The notes under the pieces are model-generated. The model was given only the letters and a program-made list of their open reading frames with translations, was not told the origin of the DNA and searched no databases. The position numbers were made by a program, and so were the translations under genes. 44,804 bases of DNA from Clostridia bacterium (GTDB lineage: Bacteria > Bacillota > Clostridia > Oscillospirales > Acutalibacteraceae): contig JAFQSY010000066.1 of assembly GCA_017409265.1 (NCBI GenBank), positions 1 through 44,804 of the forward strand, in the 5' to 3' direction. This document shows positions 8,200-16,011 of the stretch, one piece after another. Numbering within the stretch: position 1 is the stretch's first letter; every line of letters begins with the position of its first letter.

Positions 8200-9672
8200 A
8201 TGAAACCTGTCAACATTCTTTACAAAGCTCTCAATGCAACGCTGACAGCACAATCAAAACATGTAACTAAAAAGAAAGCAGCCATTCCTCTCAAGGATGC
8301 GGATTATATCTGCCCCTCAAAAGCAAAAGGGACAACCTTCTCTCTCGGCTATTCAAAGGAGAAAATTCTGCCCGACGATATTGATAAAAAGAAATATTAC
8401 ATAGCAGGTTACGGCGAAAACAAACCTGCAAAGGGCGTTCTTGATGCACCGCAGACACATGCCGTATGGCTTGATGACTTATCCGGCAAGGGCGGAATAG
8501 TCCTTGTTTCGATTGACGATGTCGGAATGCTCATCAGCGATGTCAACAAGCTGCGCGCAAGACTTCACGATTTTGCAATGCTCAGCGGCTGCAGAAGCAT
8601 AAACATTGTCAGCACACACTCCCATGCAGGCATCGACACCATGGGCATCTGGGGTCCTCTTCCCTTAAGCGGCAAGGACCCGAAATATATGGAGCTTGTC
8701 TTTTCACAGACCGTAAAGGCTGTCAAAGATGCATACGCAAACCGTAAAAACGGCAAGCTTTATCTCGGAAAAACAGAAGTACCCGACATGCAGGAGGATA
8801 TCAGAACCCCGATTGTCTATTCAAAAGCCCTCACCCGTTTGAGATTCGTTCCCGATGACGGCTCAAAGCAGACATATATCATCAACTTTGCATCGCATTC
8901 CGAATCGCTTCAGGGTTGCAACGAGCTTGTCAGCGCAGATTTCCCCTGCTATTTAAGAGAAAAAATTCTTGAAGAAGCGGGAGCAGAAACACTCTACTGC
9001 GTAGGCGCTATCGGCGGAATGATAAGCATGGATATCCCTGATGAGCAGGAAATCCGCAAAAACGGCAACGATTTTTCCGAATCAACAAAGCGAATCGGAC
9101 GTCAGCTTGCCGACTACGCTCTTTCAATAAAGGAAGAGGATGAAATTCTTCTTAACGCAAAAATCGGCAGCTTGACTCAGGAAGTCTATTTTAAGGCAGA
9201 AAACACTATTCTTCTGATTGCCGCAAAGGCAGGAATCCTCAAAGCAACAGAACACAGAATGCCCGATAAATCGGGATTTGCAATGAAATCTGAAATCAGC
9301 TATTTTGAGATTGATTCTCTCAAAATTCTCATGCTCCCGTGCGAAATATTCCCCGAGCTTGTTTACGGCGGATATCTCGGCGCAGAGGAATCGGCAACGG
9401 GCAAGGGCGGCGAAATCAACCCTGTTCCCCTTAAAGAAATCATCGGCGATGATGTTATGATTATCGGACTTGCAAACGACGAGTTGGGTTACGTTCTTCC
9501 GCCCAACGATTTTCTTCTCCATCCCGAAGCTCCTTATTTTGAAAACGGACGTGACCGCCACGAACGCAGACATTACGAGGAAACAAACTCGCTCGGACCT
9601 GAAACCGCAGTTAAAATTGCAGAAACGGTTGCAAAAATCGTTTCAACAGTTGAAAAATTTAAAAATATGTGA
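8200..9672 (+). CDS. neutral/alkaline ceramidase-like hydrolase, apparently cytoplasmic
   Basis: A 490-residue protein resembling the N-terminal catalytic domain of neutral/alkaline non-lysosomal ceramidases. The zinc-site motif appears as 'STHSHAG' (His140, His142; family form THTHSG) and the second histidine as 'FASHSESL' (His233), followed by a 'GCNELVSADFPCYL' segment matching the substrate-side region. Later glutamate and tyrosine ligands are probably near 'LPCEIFPELVYGG' (inference). No signal peptide or membrane segment is visible, unlike secreted ceramidases, so the true substrate may be another amide or lipid. GGAG precedes the ATG. It follows trmL by 12 bases and precedes a lipoprotein. 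Confidence 0.8.
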   Translation: MKPVNILYKALNATLTAQSKHVTKKKAAIPLKDADYICPSKAKGTTFSLGYSKEKILPDDIDKKKYYIAGYGENKPAKGVLDAPQTHAVWLDDLSGKGGIVLVSIDDVGMLISDVNKLRARLHDFAMLSGCRSINIVSTHSHAGIDTMGIWGPLPLSGKDPKYMELVFSQTVKAVKDAYANRKNGKLYLGKTEVPDMQEDIRTPIVYSKALTRLRFVPDDGSKQTYIINFASHSESLQGCNELVSADFPCYLREKILEEAGAETLYCVGAIGGMISMDIPDEQEIRKNGNDFSESTKRIGRQLADYALSIKEEDEILLNAKIGSLTQEVYFKAENTILLIAAKAGILKATEHRMPDKSGFAMKSEISYFEIDSLKILMLPCEIFPELVYGGYLGAEESATGKGGEINPVPLKEIIGDDVMIIGLANDELGYVLPPNDFLLHPEAPYFENGRDRHERRHYEETNSLGPETAVKIAETVAKIVSTVEKFKNM

Positions 9673-9710
9673 TAATATATATTTTAACTAATAGAAAGGA
9701 CTTAACTCTT

Positions 9711-10241
9711 ATGAAATCAGCTCTTTGTTTATTCCTTGTTCTTGTAACAGTTACCCTTTGCTTCTTCGGATGCTCAAACATCCCCGACGAACCCGCAACA
9801 ACCGACACAATGGTCCAGTCATACGTTAACCCTTACGGCGAAACAGCCGCTCCTCCCGTTAATGTTGATCCCACAGAGGGCGGTACAACAATGCCCGTTC
9901 AGTATGTTGAAACAGTCAACAACGTTGAGCTTGTTATGAGCAGCTATTATGTTTATAAAAATTCCGTTGCAAAAATCACAAGCGTTGAGCTTGAGGATGA
10001 CGGCTTCTCGGTTAATGCCGACGGTTATGCAGATGTTGAAATGACAGCTATCGGTTCCAGAAAAGAAGGCATGAGAATAGGCTACACCGCATTTGACGAA
10101 AACGGCGAAATAGTCAGGAAGAGCTTCCTTCTTGCAACTCTTGATGGTGTTAAAGAAGGCGACACCTGCGAAGACCGCCGCTTCGACTTTCCCAGAACAG
10201 CTGTTAAAATCGTTTTCCATAATTACGTTGAAGCAAAATAA
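9711..10241 (+). CDS. predicted lipoprotein of unknown function
   Basis: A 176-residue protein with a lysine start, a hydrophobic stretch (residues 4-19) and the lipobox 'CFFGC' with Cys21, so it should be lipidated and exposed outside the membrane. A threonine/proline-rich linker (about 25-55) leads to a roughly 110-residue beta-rich domain that I do not recognise. GAAAGG lies ahead of the ATG; an earlier in-frame start at 9669 would add a non-signal extension and is rejected. It follows the ceramidase-like gene by 38 bases and ends at a strong terminator, so both may act on the same envelope process (inference). Confidence 0.85.
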   Translation: MKSALCLFLVLVTVTLCFFGCSNIPDEPATTDTMVQSYVNPYGETAAPPVNVDPTEGGTTMPVQYVETVNNVELVMSSYYVYKNSVAKITSVELEDDGFSVNADGYADVEMTAIGSRKEGMRIGYTAFDENGEIVRKSFLLATLDGVKEGDTCEDRRFDFPRTAVKIVFHNYVEAK

Positions 10242-10255
10242 TTTTACAAAAAATT

Positions 10256-10290
10256 ATCCGCATTGAGCCAAACTCAATGCGGATTTTTTA
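10256..10290. terminator. bidirectional terminator between the lipoprotein and argH
   Basis: A perfect 10-bp stem pairs 10258-10267 (CCGCATTGAG) with 10273-10282, with a 5-nt loop. It is followed by T6 on the plus strand (10284-10289) and by an AATTTTTT tract on the minus strand, serving convergent genes on both sides. Confidence 0.92.
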
Positions 10291-11598
10291 TTACATACCT
10301 CTGCGTCTTACGCAGTTTTCAAGCTTGATTGCGTCGTAAACCCCGTTATCAAACAGTTCGCATACACTTTGATATTCTTCAAGTAAAAGCGTTTCGAGAG
10401 TTTTGTTTTCTTTTATGCAAAGCGCAACAAGCTCGCCCGTTGCCTTGTAAGCATCTCTGAAGGGCAGACCCTTTGAAACGAGATAATCGGCGCAATCGGT
10501 GGCATTGATAAATCCGCCTGCTGCAGCCTTTCTCATGTTTTCGGGAATTGCTTTCATAGTCTGAATCATCGGTTCAAGTGTGACAAGGCAGATTTTAACT
10601 GTATCGAACGCATCAAAAATCGCATCCTTATCCTCCTGCATATCCTTGTTATAGGCAAGGGGCAGACCCTTCATAACGGTGAGCAGCGTCATAAGGTCGC
10701 CGAAAACTCTGCCGCTCTTTCCTCTTACAAGCTCTGCAATGTCGGGATTCTTCTTCTGCGGCATGATGCTTGAGCCCGTTGAGAATGCATCGTCAAGCTC
10801 AACAAACTTGAACTCCCAGGAGCACCAGAGAATAATCTCTTCGCAAAGTCTTGAAAGATGCACCATACAGATAGAAAGTGCGCTTGCAAGCTCAATGCAG
10901 AAATCTCTGTCCGCAACACCGTCAAGTGTGCTTCTTGTGAATGAATCAAAGCCGAGAAATTCGGCAGTCATTGACCTGTCAATGGGATATGTTGTACCTG
11001 CAAGTGCACCGCTGCCGAGAGGCGATGAATTCATTCTCTTTGCGGCATCCTCAATCCTGCCGAGGTCGCGGGTAAGCATTTCGATATATGCAAGAAGATG
11101 CGCCTTAAAGGTTATGGGCTGCGCTCTCTGAAGATGAGTATAGCCCGGCATAATCGCATCTGCATATTCGTTACCCTTATCATCAAGTGCCTTGATAAGC
11201 TTCTTGACAAGAACAAGAGTTTCGTTACACTGCTCACGCAGATAAAGTCTTACGTCAAGAGCAACCTGATCGTTACGGCTTCTGCCTGTATGAAGACGCT
11301 TGCCTGCATCGCCGATTCTTTCGGTAAGAGTCTGCTCAATGAATGTATGAATATCCTCTGCATTGGGGTCAATAAGAAGCTCACCCGACGAAATCTCATG
11401 TCTGATTTTCGCAAGCTCGGAGCAAATCAACGCACCGTCATCGGCGGGAATGATGCCTTTTGCTGCAAGCATCGTTGCATGGGCAATGCTGCCCTCGATA
11501 TCCCAATAATACATTCTTGAATCGGTTGCTATTGATGAATTGAAATCATTGGTTTTTTTATCCGCTTCCTTTGAAAAGCGGCCTGCCCATAATTTCAT
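10291..11598 (-). CDS. argH: argininosuccinate lyase
   Basis: Last step of arginine synthesis: splits argininosuccinate into arginine and fumarate. The 435 residues show the fumarase/lyase superfamily signature 'GSSIMPQKKNPD', with the flexible catalytic-serine loop, the 'HTGRSRNDQ' motif and 'TYPIDR'. Slightly shorter than the E. coli enzyme (457) at the C-terminus but with no key motif missing. TAAGGAGG precedes the ATG at 11598. It follows argG by 61 bases and should be transcribed from the argG promoter, with a hairpin in the gap that may lower its share. Confidence 0.97.
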   Translation of the reverse strand: MKLWAGRFSKEADKKTNDFNSSIATDSRMYYWDIEGSIAHATMLAAKGIIPADDGALICSELAKIRHEISSGELLIDPNAEDIHTFIEQTLTERIGDAGKRLHTGRSRNDQVALDVRLYLREQCNETLVLVKKLIKALDDKGNEYADAIMPGYTHLQRAQPITFKAHLLAYIEMLTRDLGRIEDAAKRMNSSPLGSGALAGTTYPIDRSMTAEFLGFDSFTRSTLDGVADRDFCIELASALSICMVHLSRLCEEIILWCSWEFKFVELDDAFSTGSSIMPQKKNPDIAELVRGKSGRVFGDLMTLLTVMKGLPLAYNKDMQEDKDAIFDAFDTVKICLVTLEPMIQTMKAIPENMRKAAAGGFINATDCADYLVSKGLPFRDAYKATGELVALCIKENKTLETLLLEEYQSVCELFDNGVYDAIKLENCVRRRGM

Positions 11599-11622
11599 AT
11601 TTTTTATTCCTCCTTATACGGG

Positions 11623-11650
11623 AAAAAGAGCCGTCATAATGGCGGCTCTT
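11623..11650 (-). terminator. intercistronic hairpin between argG and argH
   Basis: An 8-bp stem (11626-11633 with 11643-11650, GAGCCG/CGGCTC core) with a 9-nt loop is followed on the minus strand by T5 (complement of 11623-11627). It looks like a weak intrinsic terminator between two genes of one pathway, so partial read-through or RNA-end protection is likely. Confidence 0.6.
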
Positions 11651-11659
11651 ATTATGTTT

Positions 11660-12889
11660 TTATTTGTTTGCTTCTCTTTCTTTTTCAAGAATTGCCTTAA
11701 CCTTGATGGGAAGACCGAAGAGATTAATGAATCCTGCGGAATCCTTCTGGTCATAAACTTCGTCTGCATCGAATGTTGCAAAATCTTCGCTGTAAAGTGT
11801 ATAGGGTGAGGTTACGCCTGCATTGATGATGTTGCCCTTATAAAGCTTGAGCTTAACATCGCCTGTAACAGTTTCCTGTGTCTTATCAACAAATGCAGCA
11901 AGGGATTCACGAAGAGGAGTGAACCACTGACCGAAATAAACAAGCTCTGCATACTTGTGAGCGATGATTTCTTTATAATGCATTGTATCTCTGTCAAGAG
12001 TGATTGTTTCAAGAATGTCATGAGCCTTGAAGAGGATTGAACCTGCGGGATTTTCATAAACACCTCTTGACTTCATGCCGACAAGACGGTTTTCAACGAT
12101 ATCGTTGAGACCGATGCCGTTCTTTCCGCCAACCTCATTAAGATATTTGATAAGCTCAACACCGCCCATTTCCTTGCCGTTAACAGCTGTGGGAACACCC
12201 TTTTCAAAGTGAATGGTGATATATGTGGGCTCATCGGGAGCCATTTCGGGTGAAACGCCCATCTCGAGGAAGCCGGGCTTGTTATACTGAGGCTCGTTTG
12301 CGGGGTCCTCAAGGTCAAGACCTTCGTGTGAAAGATGCCAAAGGTTCTTATCCTTTGAGTAGTTGGTTTCTCTGTTTATCTTAAGAGGAATGTTGTGTGC
12401 CTCTGCGTATTCAATTTCTTCTTCTCTTGACTTAATGTCCCAGATTCTCCATGGAGCGATTATTTCCATCTCGGGTGCAAAAGCCTTGATTGTAAGCTCA
12501 AATCTTACCTGGTCATTGCCCTTGCCTGTGCAACCGTGGCAGATAGCGTCTGCGCCTTCAGCTTTTGCGATTTCAACAATTCTCTTTGCAATGATGGGAC
12601 GTGCAAAGGATGTACCGAGAAGATATTCCTTCTCATAAACTGCGCCTGCCTTAAGAGTGGGAAAAATGTAGTCGCTTACAAATTCATCCTGAAGATTTTC
12701 AATGTAAAGCTTTGATGCACCTGTCTTGATTGCTTTTTCTTCAAGACCGTCAAGCTCTGTGCCCTGACCTACGTCGCCCGAAACAGCGATAACTTCGCAG
12801 TTATTGTAGTTTTCCTTGAGCCAGGGAATGATGATTGATGTATCAAGTCCGCCTGAATAAGCGAGAACAACTTTTTTGATTTCTTTCAT
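11660..12889 (-). CDS. argG: argininosuccinate synthase
   Basis: Joins citrulline and aspartate at the cost of ATP to AMP, making argininosuccinate. The 409 residues begin with the N-type ATP pyrophosphatase P-loop 'AYSGGLDTS' and continue with '[15 protein letters not shown]' and '[10 protein letters not shown]', all diagnostic of ArgG. The start at 12889 follows CGGAGAAA; an in-frame reading to 12922 would overlap the promoter and is rejected. First gene of argG-argH, preceded by a promoter flanked by ARG boxes, so repression by ArgR with arginine is expected. argR itself is not in the window. Confidence 0.97.
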   Translation of the reverse strand: MKEIKKVVLAYSGGLDTSIIIPWLKENYNNCEVIAVSGDVGQGTELDGLEEKAIKTGASKLYIENLQDEFVSDYIFPTLKAGAVYEKEYLLGTSFARPIIAKRIVEIAKAEGADAICHGCTGKGNDQVRFELTIKAFAPEMEIIAPWRIWDIKSREEEIEYAEAHNIPLKINRETNYSKDKNLWHLSHEGLDLEDPANEPQYNKPGFLEMGVSPEMAPDEPTYITIHFEKGVPTAVNGKEMGGVELIKYLNEVGGKNGIGLNDIVENRLVGMKSRGVYENPAGSILFKAHDILETITLDRDTMHYKEIIAHKYAELVYFGQWFTPLRESLAAFVDKTQETVTGDVKLKLYKGNIINAGVTSPYTLYSEDFATFDADEVYDQKDSAGFINLFGLPIKVKAILEKEREANK

Positions 12890-12905
12890 AATGATTTCTC
12901 CGTTC

Positions 12906-12923
12906 GTTTTATTTTTATGCACT
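12906..12923 (-). promoter_or_regulatory. argG: weak second ARG box at the argG start of transcription
   Basis: Read on the minus strand, this 18-bp site departs from the ArgR consensus TNTGNATWWWWATNCANA at three fixed positions. It lies just downstream of the -10 and is centred 53 bp (about five helical turns) from the perfect box upstream of the -35. Confidence 0.4.
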
Positions 12924-12924
12924 A

Positions 12925-12952
12925 ATTATACATCGAATATTCAAAAAATCAA
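12925..12952 (-). promoter_or_regulatory. argG: argG promoter
   Basis: On the minus strand TTGATT (12952-12947) and TATAAT (12930-12925) are separated by 16 bp, about 36 bp ahead of the start codon and placed between two ARG-box-like sites. Confidence 0.7.
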
Positions 12953-12958
12953 GCCATT

Positions 12959-12976
12959 TTTGAATATTTATGCAAA
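12959..12976 (-). promoter_or_regulatory. argG: ARG box (ArgR operator) upstream of argG
   Basis: TTTGCATAAATATTCAAA on the minus strand matches every fixed position of the ArgR/AhrC consensus TNTGNATWWWWATNCANA. It lies directly upstream of the argG -35. Repression by arginine-bound ArgR is the expected effect. Confidence 0.8.
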
Positions 12977-13014
12977 TTTGTCGTATTTAACAAAAATCAA
13001 CCCCAAAAAGGCGA

Positions 13015-14025
13015 TTAACCGAGCAAAAGTCCGACTTTTTTCTTGGCTTTTGTGAGAGTTCTGCCTGCAATGCGTGCTGCCTTCTCCGCTCCTGCAGCAG
13101 CTGTGTCAATAAGATACTGCTTATCAGCCATCAGACGCTTATATTCTTCCTGTACGGGGCGAAGCTCTTCAATAACAGCCTCTGCAACCTTAACCTTAAA
13201 GTCGCCGTAGCCCTTGCCTGCAAATTCTTTTTCGATTGCATCGAAATCAAGACCCGTGCAACATGAGTAAATAGCCATAAGGTTGTTGATTCCGTCCTTG
13301 CCGTCTGCATAGCGGACACAAGCTTCGCTGTCGGTAACTGCTGACTTGAACTTCTTGAGGATTGCCTCGGGAGTATCAAGCAGCGAAACCGAAGCCTTGG
13401 GGTTGGGGTCGCTCTTTGACATCTTCTGTGTGGGGTCCTGAAGGCTCATAACTCTTGCGCCGACCTTGCCGATAAACGGCTCAGGGAGAGTGAAGGTATT
13501 GCCGCGGAGAGAGTTGAATCTCGTTGCAACATCTCTTGCAAGCTCAAGATGCTGTTTCTGGTCTGCGCCGATGGGGACAAAATTTGCCTGATAAAGCAGG
13601 ATATCCGCAGCCATGAGAACGGGATATGCAAAAAGGCCGACATTAACATTATCCGCATGCTTCTGTGATTTTTCTTTGAACTGTGTCATTCTTGATGCTT
13701 CGCCAAATTGGGTGTAGCAATCAAGAATCCATGCAAGCTCTGCATGAGCAGCAACCTGACTTTGAATGAAAACAATGCTCTTCTCGGGATCCAGACCGAT
13801 TGAAAGAAGAATTGCATACATTTCAAGAATCTGCTGGCGGAGCTTTGCAGGCTCGGGGTGAATTGTAAGAGCGTGAAGGTCTGCAACTGCGTAAAGACAG
13901 TTATAGTCATCGCTCATTGCTTTCCAATTTTTAAGTGCGCCGAGATAGTTGCCCAAGGTCGGGATCGACGTGGGCTGAATCATGCTTAAAACTATCGGCT
14001 TCTTTTCAGGAGCTGTATTTTCCAT
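13015..14025 (-). CDS. trpS: tryptophanyl-tRNA synthetase
   Basis: Class I synthetase that charges tRNA-Trp. The 336 residues carry the HIGH-type motif as 'TSIPTLGNYLGAL' near residue 19 and the KMSKS loop as 'QKMSKSDPN' near residue 200; length is typical of bacterial TrpS. GAGGTAAA precedes the ATG. It follows the aminotransferase gene by 18 bases on the same strand, so it is read from that gene's promoter. No T-box leader is present ahead of either gene, although clostridial trpS often has one. Confidence 0.97.
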   Translation of the reverse strand: MENTAPEKKPIVLSMIQPTSIPTLGNYLGALKNWKAMSDDYNCLYAVADLHALTIHPEPAKLRQQILEMYAILLSIGLDPEKSIVFIQSQVAAHAELAWILDCYTQFGEASRMTQFKEKSQKHADNVNVGLFAYPVLMAADILLYQANFVPIGADQKQHLELARDVATRFNSLRGNTFTLPEPFIGKVGARVMSLQDPTQKMSKSDPNPKASVSLLDTPEAILKKFKSAVTDSEACVRYADGKDGINNLMAIYSCCTGLDFDAIEKEFAGKGYGDFKVKVAEAVIEELRPVQEEYKRLMADKQYLIDTAAAGAEKAARIAGRTLTKAKKKVGLLLG

Positions 14026-14043
14026 AAATTTTACCTCGTTTAA

Positions 14044-15222
14044 TTAAAGTGAACGTGCAACCTCGCCGAGAATCTTAACACCTTTAACGATACCTTCGTC
14101 AGAGGGAGTTGAAAAATTCATGCGAATATAGCTGCATTCTTTGTCGCCGTCAACCATCATTGCGTTGCCGGGAACAACGGATACGCCTGCGGTGCTTGCT
14201 TTCTTGACAAAATCGAGCATGTCAATGCCGTCATTGAGCTTTGCCCAGACGAAAAGACCGCCCTCGGGTCTGTGATATGTAAGAAAATCACTGAGTTCTG
14301 TATCAACGCAGTCACAGAGAAGATTGAGCTTGCGCTTATAAATCTCTCGGATTTTGTTGATATGGCCCTCAAAATCGCATTCGGTAAGCCACTTGTAAAC
14401 AACAAGCTGTGAAATCAGCGGAGTGTGAACATCCTGCGTCTGCTTCGCAACGGTCAGCTTTGCAATAACAGCCTTCGGTGCAAGCACATAGCCGACTCTT
14501 ATGCCGGGAGCAACAATTTTTGAGAACGAACCTGAATAGATAACTATTCCGTCCTCATCAAAGCTCTTGATTGCAGGAACATCCTCACCTGAAACACGAA
14601 GGTCACCGTAAGGATTATCCTCAAGAATAAGCACTCCGTATTTCTTTGCAAGCTCATAAACAGCCTTTCTCTTTTCGAGCGACATTGTTGTGCCTGCAGG
14701 ATTCTGGAAATTGGGAATTGCATAGATAAACTTAACATTTTTCTCTGTTTTAAGCTTTTCTTCAAGACGTGCGATGTTGATACCGTCGCTGTCAATGGGA
14801 ACTCCCACAAGATTTGCACCGTAGCTTCTGAAGCAGTTGAGAGCACCGATGAATGAAGGTTCTTCGCAAAGAACGGTATCACCGTAATTAACAAAGCACT
14901 GGCTCATGAGGCTCATCACCTGCTGTGCGCCGCTGACAACGATAAGTCCATCGTTATCATCACCTACGCCGTATCTGTTTTTGCAAAGCTTGATAAGTTC
15001 TTCAACAAGAGGAGTGTAGCCCTCGCTGATTCCGTACTGAAGCGCAAGAACAGGGTCACTTTCAAAAACCTCGCCGACTATTTTTTTGATGTCGTCAACA
15101 GGGAAAGCATCGGGAGCGGGATTGCCCGCAGCAAGAGGAATTGTATCACCCGAGCTTTTGAGAATCTCTCTGATGATTGAGGGCTTGAGAGATGCAACAC
15201 CTTTCGCAAAATTATAATCCAT
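14044..15222 (-). CDS. PLP-dependent aminotransferase, class I/II fold
   Basis: A 392-residue fold-type I aminotransferase of the 2-aminoadipate/LysN (MocR-catalytic) type. Visible are 'NFQNPAGTTMS' (substrate and PLP asparagine, about 171-181), 'LEDNPYGDLR' (PLP aspartate and tyrosine, about 200-209) and the Schiff-base lysine in 'SGSFSKIVAPGIRVGY' (about Lys235). It has no GntR DNA-binding domain, so it is an enzyme rather than a MocR regulator. Likely substrates are aromatic, branched-chain or 2-aminoadipate-type amino acids; its position upstream of trpS hints at aromatic acids, but that is inference. AAAGGA lies about 11 bases before the ATG. Confidence 0.92.
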   Translation of the reverse strand: MDYNFAKGVASLKPSIIREILKSSGDTIPLAAGNPAPDAFPVDDIKKIVGEVFESDPVLALQYGISEGYTPLVEELIKLCKNRYGVGDDNDGLIVVSGAQQVMSLMSQCFVNYGDTVLCEEPSFIGALNCFRSYGANLVGVPIDSDGINIARLEEKLKTEKNVKFIYAIPNFQNPAGTTMSLEKRKAVYELAKKYGVLILEDNPYGDLRVSGEDVPAIKSFDEDGIVIYSGSFSKIVAPGIRVGYVLAPKAVIAKLTVAKQTQDVHTPLISQLVVYKWLTECDFEGHINKIREIYKRKLNLLCDCVDTELSDFLTYHRPEGGLFVWAKLNDGIDMLDFVKKASTAGVSVVPGNAMMVDGDKECSYIRMNFSTPSDEGIVKGVKILGEVARSL

Positions 15223-15275
15223 TTATATTTTCAGTCCTTTCGGGATAAATGCTTTGTTATTTTTAATAATAGTAA

Positions 15276-15304
15276 AGTATAACACACAATATAAAAAAAG
15301 TAAA
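15276..15304 (-). promoter_or_regulatory. promoter of the aminotransferase-trpS operon
   Basis: On the minus strand TTTACT (15304-15299) and TATACT (15281-15276) are 17 bp apart, about 50 bp ahead of the start codon. Confidence 0.6.
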
Positions 15305-15311
15305 CAAAATA

Positions 15312-15340
15312 TTGAACGATAATTTCAGTTATGATATAAT
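15312..15340 (+). promoter_or_regulatory. promoter of the HAD-family gene
   Basis: TTGAAC (15312-15317), 17 bp, TATAAT (15335-15340). Transcription would begin only about 10 bases before the ATG at 15358. It is divergent from the aminotransferase promoter. Confidence 0.7.
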
Positions 15341-15357
15341 TTTTGCAGGTGATAGCT

Positions 15358-16011
15358 ATGAATTCAAAATACAAAGCAGTATTTTTTGACTTTGACGGAA
15401 CAATTGCCGACACGGGCGACGGAATTTTTCACTCCGTTAAATATGCAATAAAAGAATCCGGATATCCGCCGATAAGCGATGAGAGCCTGCGTACCTTTAT
15501 CGGGCCTCCCGTTTTTGATTCGTTCAAGCGTGAGCTCGGCATAGATGAAGAACAAAGTGCCTTTGCCGTTATGAAATACCGCGAGGAATACAGCCGTGAG
15601 GGTATCTTCCGCTTCACGCTTTATGACGGAATCCAGAGTCTTTTAAAAGAACTTAAAAAGCATGAGATACAAACCGCAATTGCAAGCTCAAAGCCGTATA
15701 ATTTTATCCTGCGCATTATTGATTATCTCAACTTCGGCGATTTGATAGACTTTATTTCCTGTCCTTTGAGCGACAAGGCACACGAAAGCAAGGTTATTCT
15801 TGTCAGCAGATGCGTTGAGCATTTTGAGATTAAAAAGAATGAGGCAATCATGGTCGGCGACAGACATTTCGACATCAACGGCGCAAAAGGCGCAGGAGTT
15901 GAAAGCATAGGCGTAACCTTCGGATACGGCGATGAAAAAGAATTGAGCAATGCAGGTGCAACCCACATTGCTCATAATGTTGATGAAATCCGAAATATTA
16001 TTTTTTTCTGA
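15358..16011 (+). CDS. HAD-family phosphatase, phosphoglycolate-phosphatase-like
   Basis: A 217-residue haloacid-dehalogenase hydrolase of subclass IA (Gph/PpaX-like), acting on a small phosphorylated metabolite in the cytoplasm. Motif I is 'FFDFDGTIADT' (nucleophile Asp11, acid/base Asp13), motif II is in 'TAIASSKPYN', and motif IV is 'VGDRHFDINGAKGAG'. An alpha-helical cap sits between motifs I and II. The start at 15358 follows AGGTGATAG; upstream GTG/TTG readings lack support. Its last 14 bases overlap the convergent membrane-protein gene. The exact substrate is not predictable. Confidence 0.9.
   Translation: MNSKYKAVFFDFDGTIADTGDGIFHSVKYAIKESGYPPISDESLRTFIGPPVFDSFKRELGIDEEQSAFAVMKYREEYSREGIFRFTLYDGIQSLLKELKKHEIQTAIASSKPYNFILRIIDYLNFGDLIDFISCPLSDKAHESKVILVSRCVEHFEIKKNEAIMVGDRHFDINGAKGAGVESIGVTFGYGDEKELSNAGATHIAHNVDEIRNIIFF

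Noticed and set aside
13015-15341. Search for a T-box leader for trpS or the aminotransferase
   Set aside because: The aminotransferase leader is too short (about 45-50 bases), and no specifier loop or T-box sequence is seen; trpS follows the upstream gene by 18 bases.
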